From Motiliproteus coralliicola (GTDB lineage Bacteria; Pseudomonadota; Gammaproteobacteria; Pseudomonadales; Balneatricaceae), in contig NZ_QQOH01000004.1 of NCBI RefSeq assembly GCF_003345655.1, positions 434,001 to 498,000 of the forward strand: 64,000 nucleotides of DNA, written 5' to 3'. Below, piece by piece: positions 7,157 through 16,539 of the stretch (position 1 is the stretch's first letter; the number at the start of each line of letters is the position of its first letter). Both the position numbers and the translations under genes were made by a program. The notes under the pieces are model-generated. The model searched no databases, was not told where the DNA came from, and saw only the letters and a list, made by a program, of their open reading frames with translations.

Positions 7157-8935
7157 TCAGGCGTTGCTGATGTTGTCCTTTTCGGTCTCGGCCTCGGTTT
7201 CGGCGCCAGCCAATTTCTGGCGCTGCTGTTTGAGCTGTTTGAACAGCAGTGGCAAGGCGACCGGTTTGCTGTAGAAGTACCCCTGTACCTGATCGCACTC
7301 GTTGCGTTTAAGGAAGTTGATCTGCTCGGCGGTCTCGGCACCTTCGGCGACCACGTCCTTACGCAGGTTGTGGGCTAGGTTGATGATCGCCCTGACGATC
7401 TCGGCGTCATCAGGATTATCGGTAACCCCTTGCACGAAGGCTTTGTCTATCTTCAGGGTATTGATCGGCAGCTTCTGCAGATGAGCGAAGGAGGAGTAGC
7501 CGGTACCGAAGTCATCCAGCGAGAAGGTGACCCCGAGGGTGCTCAGGTCGGCGATGCACTGGCTGACATGTTGCTCGTTCAGCGCCACCGCGGTTTCGGT
7601 CAGCTCGAATTCGACCCGGCCGGCATGGATTCCGCTGCGCGACAGCAGGCGGGCGATGGTCGGAACCAGGGTGTCGTCCTGGAACTGGCGGAATGACAGG
7701 TTGATGCCGATCCGATTGAGCTCGCAGCCCTGGGCGTCGAGCAGCTTCATATCCTCGAGCGCCTTGTTGAACACCCAGTAACCCATCGGCACGATCAGGC
7801 CGGACTTTTCCGCCATCGGGATAAAGGTGTCCGGGAACAGCAGTCCCTTTTCCGGGTGCTGCCAGCGGATCAGGGCTTCGACGCCGACGATCCGTTGGGT
7901 ATGGATATCGATACGTGGCTGGTAGTGCAGCACAAACTGTTCTTGGCGTAGCGCGTTGAGCAGCTCGGGTTCCAACGTGATTTGGTTGACCGCATCCTCG
8001 AAGTTGCGCTCTTCGTAGAACCGGAAGGTACAGCCTCGCTCCTTCTTGGCCAGGTGCAGCGCCGAGCCGGCATGGCGCACCAAGCTGGCCATATCCTTGG
8101 AGCTGTCCGGGTAGATGGCGCAGCCGATACTGATGCCCAGTGCCAGATTGTGGCCCTGTACCCGGTAGGGGCGTTGTTGCAGGTAACAGATTCGATCGAT
8201 CAGTTTATTCAGCTGGGCTTGCAGATCCTGCTCGCCTGCCAGTAACAGCGCGAACTGATTATCGCCGACTCGGGCCAGCTCCTGACCGCTTTCCAGGCCC
8301 GCCTGCAGTCGTGAGGCGACCTTGCTGATGGTCTCATCGCCGATCTCCGGCCCCAGGGCGTTATGGACCCGTTTGAAGCCGTCGATATTGAGCATCATCA
8401 AGCCCAGCTTGGTGGCGCTGCGATTAGCGTGTTCGAACGCGTGACCGAGTTGTTCGGTGAAGCTCAGTCTCGAAGGTGCACCGGTCAGGTCGTCGTAGAG
8501 GCGCAGGGTCTGGATCTGGTGCTGCTGCTGTTGCAGGCGTGCGATATAGCGGAACGCCCGGCGTAGCACATTGAGGTTGATGTTGGTCAGTTCCAGCACA
8601 TCGATGGCGCCGTCTTCGATAAAACGCTCTTCGTGGCTGCTCTTGATCGACTGACCAAACACGATCACCGGAATTTTGAGTTGGTGGCGGCGTGCCAGGT
8701 GCAGGTAGTTGTGGTTGGGATCGGTGGCAAAACAGTCTGCCAGCAGGATCATCTGGAACTCGGCTCGACGCCCCTGACTCATCGCTTCGCGGACGGAAGT
8801 ACTCCAGGTTAATCGATAACCTGGTACCGGGGCCTGCAGCAATGGCCATACCACAGCTTGGTAGTCGGGCTCATTCGGCGCGACGATCAGCAAATGCGGC
8901 GGCGTACCGTGATCCGGATTAAGCTCGGGCGGCAT
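7157..8935 (-). CDS. Receiver-like/GGDEF(degenerate)-EAL phosphodiesterase
   Basis: A 592-residue soluble protein. The N-terminal 130 residues resemble a response-regulator receiver (HLLIVAPNEPDY, VIVFGQS, FIEDGAIDVLEL) but lack the paired acidic residues after the first strand and the usual conserved lysine, so normal phosphorylation is doubtful. A short coiled coil (YIARLQQQQHQIQTL) leads to a GGDEF domain whose motif is GDNQF (224-228), which should abolish cyclase activity. The EAL domain looks active: Glu353-Ala-Leu, INLSFRQFQ, ELTETAV, DDFGTGYSSF, KIDKAFV, VVAEGAET. I infer a c-di-GMP phosphodiesterase with a regulatory GGDEF-like domain. It is convergent with comM (23-bp gap). Confidence 0.9.
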   Translation of the reverse strand: MPPELNPDHGTPPHLLIVAPNEPDYQAVVWPLLQAPVPGYRLTWSTSVREAMSQGRRAEFQMILLADCFATDPNHNYLHLARRHQLKIPVIVFGQSIKSSHEERFIEDGAIDVLELTNINLNVLRRAFRYIARLQQQQHQIQTLRLYDDLTGAPSRLSFTEQLGHAFEHANRSATKLGLMMLNIDGFKRVHNALGPEIGDETISKVASRLQAGLESGQELARVGDNQFALLLAGEQDLQAQLNKLIDRICYLQQRPYRVQGHNLALGISIGCAIYPDSSKDMASLVRHAGSALHLAKKERGCTFRFYEERNFEDAVNQITLEPELLNALRQEQFVLHYQPRIDIHTQRIVGVEALIRWQHPEKGLLFPDTFIPMAEKSGLIVPMGYWVFNKALEDMKLLDAQGCELNRIGINLSFRQFQDDTLVPTIARLLSRSGIHAGRVEFELTETAVALNEQHVSQCIADLSTLGVTFSLDDFGTGYSSFAHLQKLPINTLKIDKAFVQGVTDNPDDAEIVRAIINLAHNLRKDVVAEGAETAEQINFLKRNECDQVQGYFYSKPVALPLLFKQLKQQRQKLAGAETEAETEKDNISNA

Positions 8936-9040
8936 GACTTCCCAACATGTCCAACTAGTATGATTCCCGTAGTCTGAACGGTAAGATTCGTAATCTAACT
9001 AATATCGGCCACGCTGGCCATCGCTTTAGGTTTCCTGTTC

Positions 9041-11053
9041 GTGACAAATTTGAATCCCCGCCAAAAAGAGGCGGTGTTATACGTGGATGGTCCGCTGCTC
9101 GTTCTGGCCGGTGCCGGCAGTGGCAAGACCAGCGTAATTACCCGAAAGATCGCCTATCTGATCGAAACCTGCGGTATCAAGGCGCACCATATTGCCGCGG
9201 TGACCTTTACCAATAAGGCCGCCCGTGAGATGAAGGAGCGGGTCGGCAAGCTGGTTAAAGGGCCGGCGTCGCGGGGACTGACGGTGTCGACCTTCCATAA
9301 CCTGGGGCTCAATATCATCCGCCGCGAACATAAGCTGTTGGGCTTCAAACCGGGCTTTTCGATCTTTGATGCCCAGGATGCCCAGGCGTTGATCCGTGAA
9401 CTGATGCAAAAAGATCAGCTTGAAGAGACCGACCTGGTCGACTTTATTCAGCACACCATCTCCAACTGGAAGAATGACCTGCTGGGACCGGAACGGGCGC
9501 TGCAGCAGGCCCGAAACGGCAACGAAGAGCTGGCGGCACGGGTCTATGCTCACTACAACCGCCACCTGCGGGCCTACAATGCGGTCGACTTCGATGACCT
9601 GATCCTGATTCCGACGCTGCTATTCCAGCAACGCCCGGACGTGCTGGAGCGTTGGCAGCGCAAGATCCGCTACCTGCTGGTGGACGAGTACCAGGACACC
9701 AATACCAGTCAGTACCTGATGGTGAAGCTGCTGGTGGGCATTCGCGGCGGTCTGACCGTGGTGGGCGACGATGATCAGTCGATCTACGCCTGGCGCGGCG
9801 CCAAGCCGGAAAACCTGGGATTGCTGAAGAAGGACTTCCCGTCGTTGAAGGTGGTGATGCTGGAGCAGAACTACCGCTCCACCAGCCGGATTCTGAAGGC
9901 CGCCAACCAACTGATCGCCAACAACCCCCACGAGTTCGAGAAGACGCTGTGGAGCGAGATGGGGTTCGGCGATCCGCTCAAGGTGGTGTTCACCCGCAAC
10001 GAGGAGGCCGAGGCGGACCGGATTGCGGCCGATATCATCGAGCGACGCTTGAACCTGCGCAACCATTATCGCGATTACGCGGTGCTGTACCGGGGTAATC
10101 ACCAGGCCCGGCTGATCGAGATGAAGCTGCAGACCTACCAGATCCCCTACAAGCTCAGCGGCGGGACCTCGTTTTTCTCCCGCGCCGAGGTCAAGGACAT
10201 CATGGCCTACCTGAAGGTGCTGATTAATCCCGACGACGACAACGCCTTCCTGCGGATCATCAATCTGCCGCGCCGCGAGATCGGTCCGGGCACGCTGGAG
10301 AAGCTGGCGGTTTACGCCAACGAACGGGAAGTCAGCCTGTTCGAGGCCAGCGGTCAGCTGGAGCTGGCCCAGGCGATGCCGGCCCGGGCGCAGACCAAGC
10401 TGTACGAATTCAGCACCTGGCTTAAGCAGGTGCACGAGCATTGCCACCGTGGCGATCCGATCGACGCGGTCAAGCAGATGATCCGCGATATCGACTACGA
10501 GACCTGGACTTACCAGAACTGTAATTCCGAGATCCAGGGTGAGCGGCGGATGGCCAACGTCTGGTTCCTGGTCGAGTCGCTGCAGCGGACCCTGGAGCGG
10601 TTGCAGGAGGATGATCCGGATGCCGAGATCGAGGATGCGGTGGCGCGATTGCTGTTGATCGACATGCTCGAGCAGCAGGAGGAGGACGAGGATGACGATC
10701 GGGTTCAGTTGATGACCCTGCACGCCTCCAAAGGGCTGGAGTTCCCCCATGTCTACCTGATGGGGATGGAGGAGGAGCTGCTGCCGCACCGTAATAGCAT
10801 CGAGGACGACTTCGTCGAGGAGGAGCGTCGACTGGCTTACGTGGGGATCACCCGAGCCCGCAAGACCCTGACCATGACCCTGACCCGTCAGCGGAAGCAG
10901 TTCGGTGAGGTGATCGACACGGTGCCGAGCCGTTTCCTCGACGAACTGCCCGAAGAGGATCTGGAGTGGGAAGGCCGAGATCCGGGTTGTGAACAGGCCA
11001 ACAAAGCCCGGGGGCGGGCGACCCTGAGCAGCTTGAAGAGCCTGTTGAAGTAA
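9041..11053 (+). CDS. rep: ATP-dependent DNA helicase Rep
   Basis: Superfamily 1A 3'-5' helicase of 670 residues, the Rep length. It clears proteins ahead of the replication fork and works with DnaB in E. coli. Visible motifs: Q-motif NPRQKEAV, Walker A GAGSGKT (24-30), motif Ia TFTNKAAREMKERV, Walker B LLVDEYQDTN (Asp215, Glu216), motif III GDDDQSIYAWRGA, motif IV LEQNYRS, motif V VQLMTLHASKGLEF and motif VI EERRLAYVGITRAR. The start is GTG; ribosome binding is weak. N-terminal ILTNLNP-type sequence and lack of the long UvrD C-terminal extension favour Rep over UvrD. It is convergent with the next gene (13-bp gap). Confidence 0.96.
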   Translation: MTNLNPRQKEAVLYVDGPLLVLAGAGSGKTSVITRKIAYLIETCGIKAHHIAAVTFTNKAAREMKERVGKLVKGPASRGLTVSTFHNLGLNIIRREHKLLGFKPGFSIFDAQDAQALIRELMQKDQLEETDLVDFIQHTISNWKNDLLGPERALQQARNGNEELAARVYAHYNRHLRAYNAVDFDDLILIPTLLFQQRPDVLERWQRKIRYLLVDEYQDTNTSQYLMVKLLVGIRGGLTVVGDDDQSIYAWRGAKPENLGLLKKDFPSLKVVMLEQNYRSTSRILKAANQLIANNPHEFEKTLWSEMGFGDPLKVVFTRNEEAEADRIAADIIERRLNLRNHYRDYAVLYRGNHQARLIEMKLQTYQIPYKLSGGTSFFSRAEVKDIMAYLKVLINPDDDNAFLRIINLPRREIGPGTLEKLAVYANEREVSLFEASGQLELAQAMPARAQTKLYEFSTWLKQVHEHCHRGDPIDAVKQMIRDIDYETWTYQNCNSEIQGERRMANVWFLVESLQRTLERLQEDDPDAEIEDAVARLLLIDMLEQQEEDEDDDRVQLMTLHASKGLEFPHVYLMGMEEELLPHRNSIEDDFVEEERRLAYVGITRARKTLTMTLTRQRKQFGEVIDTVPSRFLDELPEEDLEWEGRDPGCEQANKARGRATLSSLKSLLK

Positions 11054-11066
11054 CTCTGCTCGAGGC

Positions 11067-14000
11067 TTAGCTTACGTGGCTACTGGATAACGGCTGAGCC
11101 AGCCAGGATGAGGGCGGGTGCCACTGGCTGATCCAGCCCGGAACCTGATCAGCGGGCATCGGGCGGGCGATGGCGTAGCCCTGCGCCTGTTGGCAATCCA
11201 GGGATAGCAGCAGCTGTCCCTGTTCGGTCGTTTCGACTCCCTCGGCGATCACCTCGCGCTGGAATGCCTTGGCCAGCCCCATGATGCCTTCGACGATGGC
11301 CAGGTTGTCCGAGTCGGCACGCAGCTCCTTCACAAAACTCTGATCGATCTTCAAGGTATCTGCGGGCAGCCGTTTCAGGTAGGTCAGCGAGGAGTAGCCG
11401 GTACCGAAGTCATCGATCGCGACCTTGACACCCAGGGCGCGGCACTGACGAATCACGCGGGAGGTCTGAGAGATGTCGTTGAGGGTGCTGGTTTCGAGAA
11501 TCTCCAGCTCCAATCGATGCGCCGGCAGGGTCGGATAAGCCTGCAGCAGGGTCGCCAGTTTCTCCACGAAATCGCTCTGCTGGATCTGCAGGGCGCTGAC
11601 ATTGATGCTGACAACCAGTGACAGTCCTTGAGCATGCCAGTGCGCGCACTGGGCCATCGCCTGCTGAAGTACCCAGTCGCCGACCTCGATGTTCAGCGGG
11701 TCGTCTTCGATCAGTGGCAGGAACCTGGCCGGTGACAGCAGTCCCTCCAAGGGGTGTTGCCAGCGAATCAGCGCCTCCATGCCGATCACCTCGCCGCTCT
11801 TCATGTTGACCTTGGGCTGGTAGTGGAGGCATAGCTCCTCGGCGGTTAAGGCGACGCGAATCCGCTCGATGGTTTCCAGCTGGCCCCGAATGGCCTGGTC
11901 TTGCTCCATGTCGAACAGGTGGTACTGACTCTTGCCGGCGAGTTTGGCCTGGTACATCGCCTGGTCCGCCTGCCGCAGTAACTGGTCGGCATCGATCTCC
12001 GCCTGTTGCGGATAGAAGGTGACCCCCATACTGGCGGAGACTGATAGGGCGGCGCCGTTATGATCAACCTCTCGAGCCGCCGCTTCCAATAGTCGATGCA
12101 GTACCGGTTCACAGGTCGATCGGTCGGGCAGGTCGATTAATACCGCCACAAACTCGTCGCCGCCGAGCCGTGCCAGGGTATCCTCATCGCGCAAGGCTTC
12201 ACTCATCCGACCCGACACGACGCTGAGCAGATGGTCGCCCACATGATGGCCGTACTTGTCGTTGACCGCCTTAAAGCCGTCGAGGTCGATATACACCACC
12301 GCCAACTTCATCCCCCGGCGCAGACACTGAGTCATGGATTGGTGCAACCGGTCGGCCAGCAGTACCCGGTTCGGTAGACCGGTCAATACGTCGAAGTGGG
12401 CGATCTGCTCCAACCGCTGCTGATGCTGTTTCAGCTGGGTGATATCCCTGGCCACGGTCAAGACGGATCTGACCTGGTGGCCCTCATCAAAGTCCGGGGT
12501 CAGCTTCATATTGAAGATGGTCGTGCCGGATGGGCCGTCAAGGGAGAACTCCAGCTCCCGGGCACGGGCGCTCTCGAAGGTCTGCTCGATGGCTGACTCC
12601 CACTGTTGGCACAGATGTTCCGGAAAGCCCAGCTGATGGTGGGTCTTACCGATAAACTCTTCTGCCTTGAAGGGGGTGACATTACGGACATTCTCGGACA
12701 CGAACAGGTGGGAGCCGTCGCGTGCGAAGCGCATGATGATATCCGGCAGGGCGTTAATCAGCGAACGCTGCTCCCCTTCGCTGCGCTTGAGCTCTCGCTC
12801 GGCCACCTTGCGGGCGGTGATATCGCTGTGGGTTCCAACCAGTCGACGGGGTGAGCACTCGTTGCCGTCACTATCCACCGCGATCTGGGCCCGGGATAGA
12901 ATATCGACCCAGTGACCCTGTTTGTGGCGCATCCGGAATTCAACCGCGAAGACCGGGCTGTCGCCGTTGATATATTGGGTTGCATGTTGCAGGACCCGGT
13001 GTTTCTGGGTGGGATCGACGAGTTCGGCCCAGGTATCCAGGGACGCCTCCAGTTCATCCGGGCCGTAGCCCAGCATCGATTTCCAGCGCGGCGAATAGTG
13101 CACCTGGTCGGTTTCCAGATTCCAATCCCAGAGGCCGTCGTTGGCCCCTGCCATGGCCATCTCCAGTCGATCACGGGCCTGCATCACCTCGGCCTGGGAT
13201 TGCTTGAGATCTTGCGCCATCACGGTGAGCGAGGTCTGAATCTGGCCCCACTCGTCTTCGCGCTCGGGTGGTGTATCTGGGGTATCGTTCTGCTTGATCG
13301 CCTTGATCAGGCGCAGCGTCTCGGCCATCGGTTGTCTGATGTTGTGACGGTTGATCCGGTTGATCAGTAATAGAGAAAGCAGCGCAATCGCGACCCCGAG
13401 GGCAAGAACCTGGGCATTGGCGGTGCGCAGAATCCGGCTCAGGTCGGCTTTGATCGTCTCGGCCTCGGAGTGGGCGGTCTGATCCAGTTGCTGCAAGTGA
13501 CCGAGTACCGTTCTCTTGGCCGTCAGCGATGATTCAAGGGCGCCTTCCAAGCCGATAATCGCTTTGCGATAGCGCAACACCGCACTGCGGTAATTGGCCA
13601 GCTCCAGATCCAGAAGTCTGCTGGCTTCGGCTATCTCCGAGGAAGCGGCAACCAAAGTCTGGAGCCGCAGTGACATATCATCGACCCGGCCAACGGCACC
13701 GAGGGTCGAGCTGTCGTTATATTTGGCAAAGGCGAGTTGTTCGGCAGACTCCCGACCAATCAATAACAGGGTCTCGCGTAGCCCCGCCACCAGGGTCATC
13801 TGTTGATCAAGGTGGTTGGTGGACTTGCCTGCCAGGGTCTGGTCGACCAGATTCTGACCAATCGCCTGCTCCAGGGCATCGAGCCGGTACTCGGTGGTGT
13901 TGCCCAGGCGGCGAAGCTGCCCCACCCGTTGATTCAGCTGCAGGCACTGCTGGAACAGGTTGCGGGTTTGGCGTTCAAACGTCGCGATGGTCTGATTCAG

Positions 14001-14312
14001 CGCCGGATTGGGCACCCGCTGCAGGGTCGCTTGCAGCTCTTGGGTTAGTCGCTGTGCTTGGCTGGGCTGGTAGGCTTGCTGGCTGCACTGGCGGCTCAGA
14101 GTATCGATCTCGGAAAACAGCAACGAGATCTGCCTTCCGAGCAGGGCGTTATTGATGACGCGTTCCGTACCACCGCCGACAATGCGGGTCGACAGATCTT
14201 CCACCCGCATAAACGCCAGGCTGACGATCAGCACAATGACCACAAAGGCGGTAGCATTCAGACCGGCCAGCCAGACCAGCTTCCTGGCAATACTTGCGAA
14301 CAGCTTGGTCAT
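11067..14312 (-). CDS. Membrane sensor with PAS-PAS-GGDEF-EAL domains
   Basis: About 1081 residues from the ATG at 14312. An upstream ATG at 14357 is possible but would overlap the preceding gene; the one chosen lies 13 bp after that gene's stop and begins directly with a membrane anchor. Order: helix (about 15-35), long helical periplasmic sensor (about 40-300), second helix (about 305-325, VLALGVAIALLSLLLI), HAMP-like linker, two PAS domains (about 385-630), GGDEF (717-721, intact, with the RxxD inhibitory site RDED five residues before) and EAL (Glu846-Ala-Leu, intact, NVSALQIQQ, EILETS, DDFGTGYSSL, VIAEGVET). Both enzyme activities are possible. It follows a periplasmic binding-protein gene, which probably supplies its ligand. 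Confidence 0.92.
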   Translation of the reverse strand: MTKLFASIARKLVWLAGLNATAFVVIVLIVSLAFMRVEDLSTRIVGGGTERVINNALLGRQISLLFSEIDTLSRQCSQQAYQPSQAQRLTQELQATLQRVPNPALNQTIATFERQTRNLFQQCLQLNQRVGQLRRLGNTTEYRLDALEQAIGQNLVDQTLAGKSTNHLDQQMTLVAGLRETLLLIGRESAEQLAFAKYNDSSTLGAVGRVDDMSLRLQTLVAASSEIAEASRLLDLELANYRSAVLRYRKAIIGLEGALESSLTAKRTVLGHLQQLDQTAHSEAETIKADLSRILRTANAQVLALGVAIALLSLLLINRINRHNIRQPMAETLRLIKAIKQNDTPDTPPEREDEWGQIQTSLTVMAQDLKQSQAEVMQARDRLEMAMAGANDGLWDWNLETDQVHYSPRWKSMLGYGPDELEASLDTWAELVDPTQKHRVLQHATQYINGDSPVFAVEFRMRHKQGHWVDILSRAQIAVDSDGNECSPRRLVGTHSDITARKVAERELKRSEGEQRSLINALPDIIMRFARDGSHLFVSENVRNVTPFKAEEFIGKTHHQLGFPEHLCQQWESAIEQTFESARARELEFSLDGPSGTTIFNMKLTPDFDEGHQVRSVLTVARDITQLKQHQQRLEQIAHFDVLTGLPNRVLLADRLHQSMTQCLRRGMKLAVVYIDLDGFKAVNDKYGHHVGDHLLSVVSGRMSEALRDEDTLARLGGDEFVAVLIDLPDRSTCEPVLHRLLEAAAREVDHNGAALSVSASMGVTFYPQQAEIDADQLLRQADQAMYQAKLAGKSQYHLFDMEQDQAIRGQLETIERIRVALTAEELCLHYQPKVNMKSGEVIGMEALIRWQHPLEGLLSPARFLPLIEDDPLNIEVGDWVLQQAMAQCAHWHAQGLSLVVSINVSALQIQQSDFVEKLATLLQAYPTLPAHRLELEILETSTLNDISQTSRVIRQCRALGVKVAIDDFGTGYSSLTYLKRLPADTLKIDQSFVKELRADSDNLAIVEGIMGLAKAFQREVIAEGVETTEQGQLLLSLDCQQAQGYAIARPMPADQVPGWISQWHPPSSWLAQPLSSSHVS

Positions 14313-14325
14313 CAGCGGATCAGGA

Positions 14326-15315
14326 TCAAGGCTGCTCGCGAACCAAGGTGGCGCCACGCAGCACCAGCGGTTTGAGGGGAACGTCGTTGGCCTTCAAGGC
14401 GCTGACGTTGACGATCCGCTCGCCCTTGTTGTTGATGGTCACAGGGATCTGCTCCACCGGGGTACCCTGCATCGCCTGCAACAGCATCTCGGCGGCGGTT
14501 TCCCCCTGCTCCTGTCCTGTTTTCACTACGGCGGCCCAGGCGCCTTGCTCGACGGTGTAACGGTTGCCACCCAAAATCGGGCCGGGGTAGAGGGTTTTGA
14601 GGTAGCTCAGTACCTGTTGATTAGTCATCGACTGTTGATAGGCATCTTTGATCCCCTCCAGGCTGTCAACGAACAGAGCGTCGCAGGATTGGCGGAAGGA
14701 CTCACCGAACTTGTCCAGCTCAGCGGTGTTGCTGGCCAGGAAAAACTGGCGGGCAGGGACCGGATATTTGGCGCGATCCGCTTCAACCTGCTTTTGCAGC
14801 GCTCGACCGGAAGGCACGTCGTTGGTGACCAGGCAGGCTCGATCGATGGATGGGAATAGCTGCTTGGCGAAGGCCAGCGATTCCCGCACGTGTGCTCGTT
14901 CGAGGATGCCGGAGATATGCGAGTTGGGGTAGCCGTACTTGCTTGCCGCGGCGTTTACCCCGGCAAACATGATCGGAGTAGAAACTTTGTCCTTCAGCGA
15001 TGGAACGACCAGCATCGATTGGGCATTGTCATCGACGGTGATCACCCCGTCCGGCTGCAGCGCTTGATACGCGGCAAGCGCCTGTTCGGCCTTAGCTGGA
15101 CCGCCTGCAGGATCCACCTTGGTATCCATGTAGAAATAACTGATCTCGGAGGAGGGAGCGAGTACAGAATCGATCCCCTGCTTGATCTCCTCGCACCAGG
15201 GATTTTGCTCTTCGTAGCTCATCACCACCAGAACCTTAAAAGGTTCCGCAGCGGCTACTTGGCTGAGCAGGAAGAAACCGGCACCAAACAGCGTTGCACG
15301 GAAAAAGCGTCCCAT
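14326..15315 (-). CDS. Periplasmic binding protein, ABC_sub_bind type, partner of GGDEF-EAL sensor
   Basis: About 329 residues from the ATG at 15315, chosen because AAGGGGG stands 7 nt before it and a signal peptide follows at once (GRFFRATLFGAGFFLLSQVAAA, cut near residue 22). The mature part resembles YtrF/TrpX-like ABC substrate-binding proteins: KVLVVMSYEEQNPWCEEI, DGVITVDDNAQSMLV, PIMFAGVNAA, ISGILER, and PGPILGGNRYTVEQGAWAAV. No ABC permease or ATPase gene is nearby; the only partner is the membrane GGDEF-EAL gene 13 bp downstream. I infer a signalling rather than a transport role, delivering ligand occupancy to that sensor. The ligand is unknown. Confidence 0.85.
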   Translation of the reverse strand: MGRFFRATLFGAGFFLLSQVAAAEPFKVLVVMSYEEQNPWCEEIKQGIDSVLAPSSEISYFYMDTKVDPAGGPAKAEQALAAYQALQPDGVITVDDNAQSMLVVPSLKDKVSTPIMFAGVNAAASKYGYPNSHISGILERAHVRESLAFAKQLFPSIDRACLVTNDVPSGRALQKQVEADRAKYPVPARQFFLASNTAELDKFGESFRQSCDALFVDSLEGIKDAYQQSMTNQQVLSYLKTLYPGPILGGNRYTVEQGAWAAVVKTGQEQGETAAEMLLQAMQGTPVEQIPVTINNKGERIVNVSALKANDVPLKPLVLRGATLVREQP

Positions 15316-15450
15316 ATCGTCCCCCTTCACATCAGAGTCAGGTAAATCTTTGCGGCTACAGGATTGTGGCCATGAAACCACGAAAATTCCCCTAAGGATA
15401 GAACGCCTAAGTCTTAAAACACCGATTAGATCAGGGAAGAAGTCGATAGT

Positions 15451-15503
15451 GGGGGTTGGGGATGGATAGCAATCATCGGGGTTGGGTTGATGTGTTGCTA
15501 TCC
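15451..15503. other. G-rich tract with long hairpin
   Basis: Between the binding-protein gene and yicC. G-runs at 15451-15455, 15458-15461, 15478-15481 and 15484-15486 could form a long-loop quadruplex on the plus strand. Overlapping them, GGATAGCAA (15464-15472) pairs perfectly with TTGCTATCC (15495-15503). No U-run follows, so it is not a standard terminator. Confidence 0.5.
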
Positions 15504-15528
15504 AGTTGTTCGGAGAGGAGGGAACTAG

Positions 15529-16395
15529 TTACTCGATATTCTGGATCTGCTCACGCATCTGCTCGATTAACACCTTCAGCTCCACCGCGCATTGGGTGGT
15601 TTCGGCGACGATCGATTTGGAGGACAGGGTGTTGGCTTCGCGGTTGAGCTCCTGCATCAGGAAGTCGAGGCGGCGGCCGATCGCTTCTTTTTGCTTCAGC
15701 ACCCGACGAACCTCACCGGTGTGGGTGTCGAGGCGATCCAGCTCTTCATCGACATCGGCCTTTTGGGCCAACATCACGATCTCCTGCTCGACCCGGTTAG
15801 GATCCAGTTCGACCCGGGCATCTTCGAGTCGGGTCAGGATGTTCTGGCGCTGCTTCTCAAGGATTTCCGGCAGCTTCTCGCGAACCTGGCTGACCACGTT
15901 GTCGATGCCGTCCAGGCGCTGATTGATCAGTTGGGCCAGTTCTGCGCCTTCGCGCAGGCGGTTGTCGATCAATTCTTTGATCGCGTCATCAAACTGATTC
16001 AGGGCCTGTTTCTGGATCGCTTTCATGTCCAGCTCGTTCTGCTTCAATACGCCGGGCCAGCGCAGTAGTTCGAGCGGGTTGATCGGTGACGGATTGGCCA
16101 GCAGGTCGCTGAGCTGCTGGGCGGCATCGCGAACTTGATGGGCGACCTCGGTATTGAGGTTGAGTTGCTGCTCACCCGCTTCAGCCGCTTGGAAGCGCAG
16201 GGTGCATTCGACCTTACCGCGCTGCAGGCGCTTGCGCAGGCGTTCGCGCAATGGACCTTCGATTTCGCGGAAGCTTTCCGGCAGGCGCAGGTGGGGCTCC
16301 AGGTAGCGATGGTTGACGGAACGGATCTCCCAGATCAGGGTGCCCCATTCCTGTTCGCTCTGGCGGCGCGCAAAAGCGGTCATACTGCGTGTCAT
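15529..16395 (-). CDS. yicC: YicC-family endoribonuclease
   Basis: 288 residues, the usual YicC length. The N-terminus MTRSMTAFARR and SVNHRYLEPHLRLPESFRE are the family signature; the C-terminal half has the DUF1732 motif (LDRLDTHTGEVRRVLKQKEAIGRRLDFLMQELNREANTLSSK). E. coli YicC acts as an endoribonuclease and promotes decay of the small RNA RyhB. Encoded divergently from rph, a pairing conserved in many gammaproteobacteria. Ends with IEQMREQIQNIE. Confidence 0.94.
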   Translation of the reverse strand: MTRSMTAFARRQSEQEWGTLIWEIRSVNHRYLEPHLRLPESFREIEGPLRERLRKRLQRGKVECTLRFQAAEAGEQQLNLNTEVAHQVRDAAQQLSDLLANPSPINPLELLRWPGVLKQNELDMKAIQKQALNQFDDAIKELIDNRLREGAELAQLINQRLDGIDNVVSQVREKLPEILEKQRQNILTRLEDARVELDPNRVEQEIVMLAQKADVDEELDRLDTHTGEVRRVLKQKEAIGRRLDFLMQELNREANTLSSKSIVAETTQCAVELKVLIEQMREQIQNIE

Positions 16396-16539
16396 AGTGA
16401 TGGTTCTCGATTAAACTTGGCAATCCATATTTGGTTGCCATTCTAGCAACCCGCCTGCGGCGGGGACTAGCCCGGATCTGGTCGATCCGGGGTCGAAGAT
16501 TGGTCGCTGTTGTTTTTGACGTCTGTTTAAGGTTTTCCG

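Noticed and set aside
9620-10789. 389-codon open frame opposite rep
   Set aside because: Low-complexity Leu/Gln/His-rich translation, fully inside rep, which has all helicase motifs.
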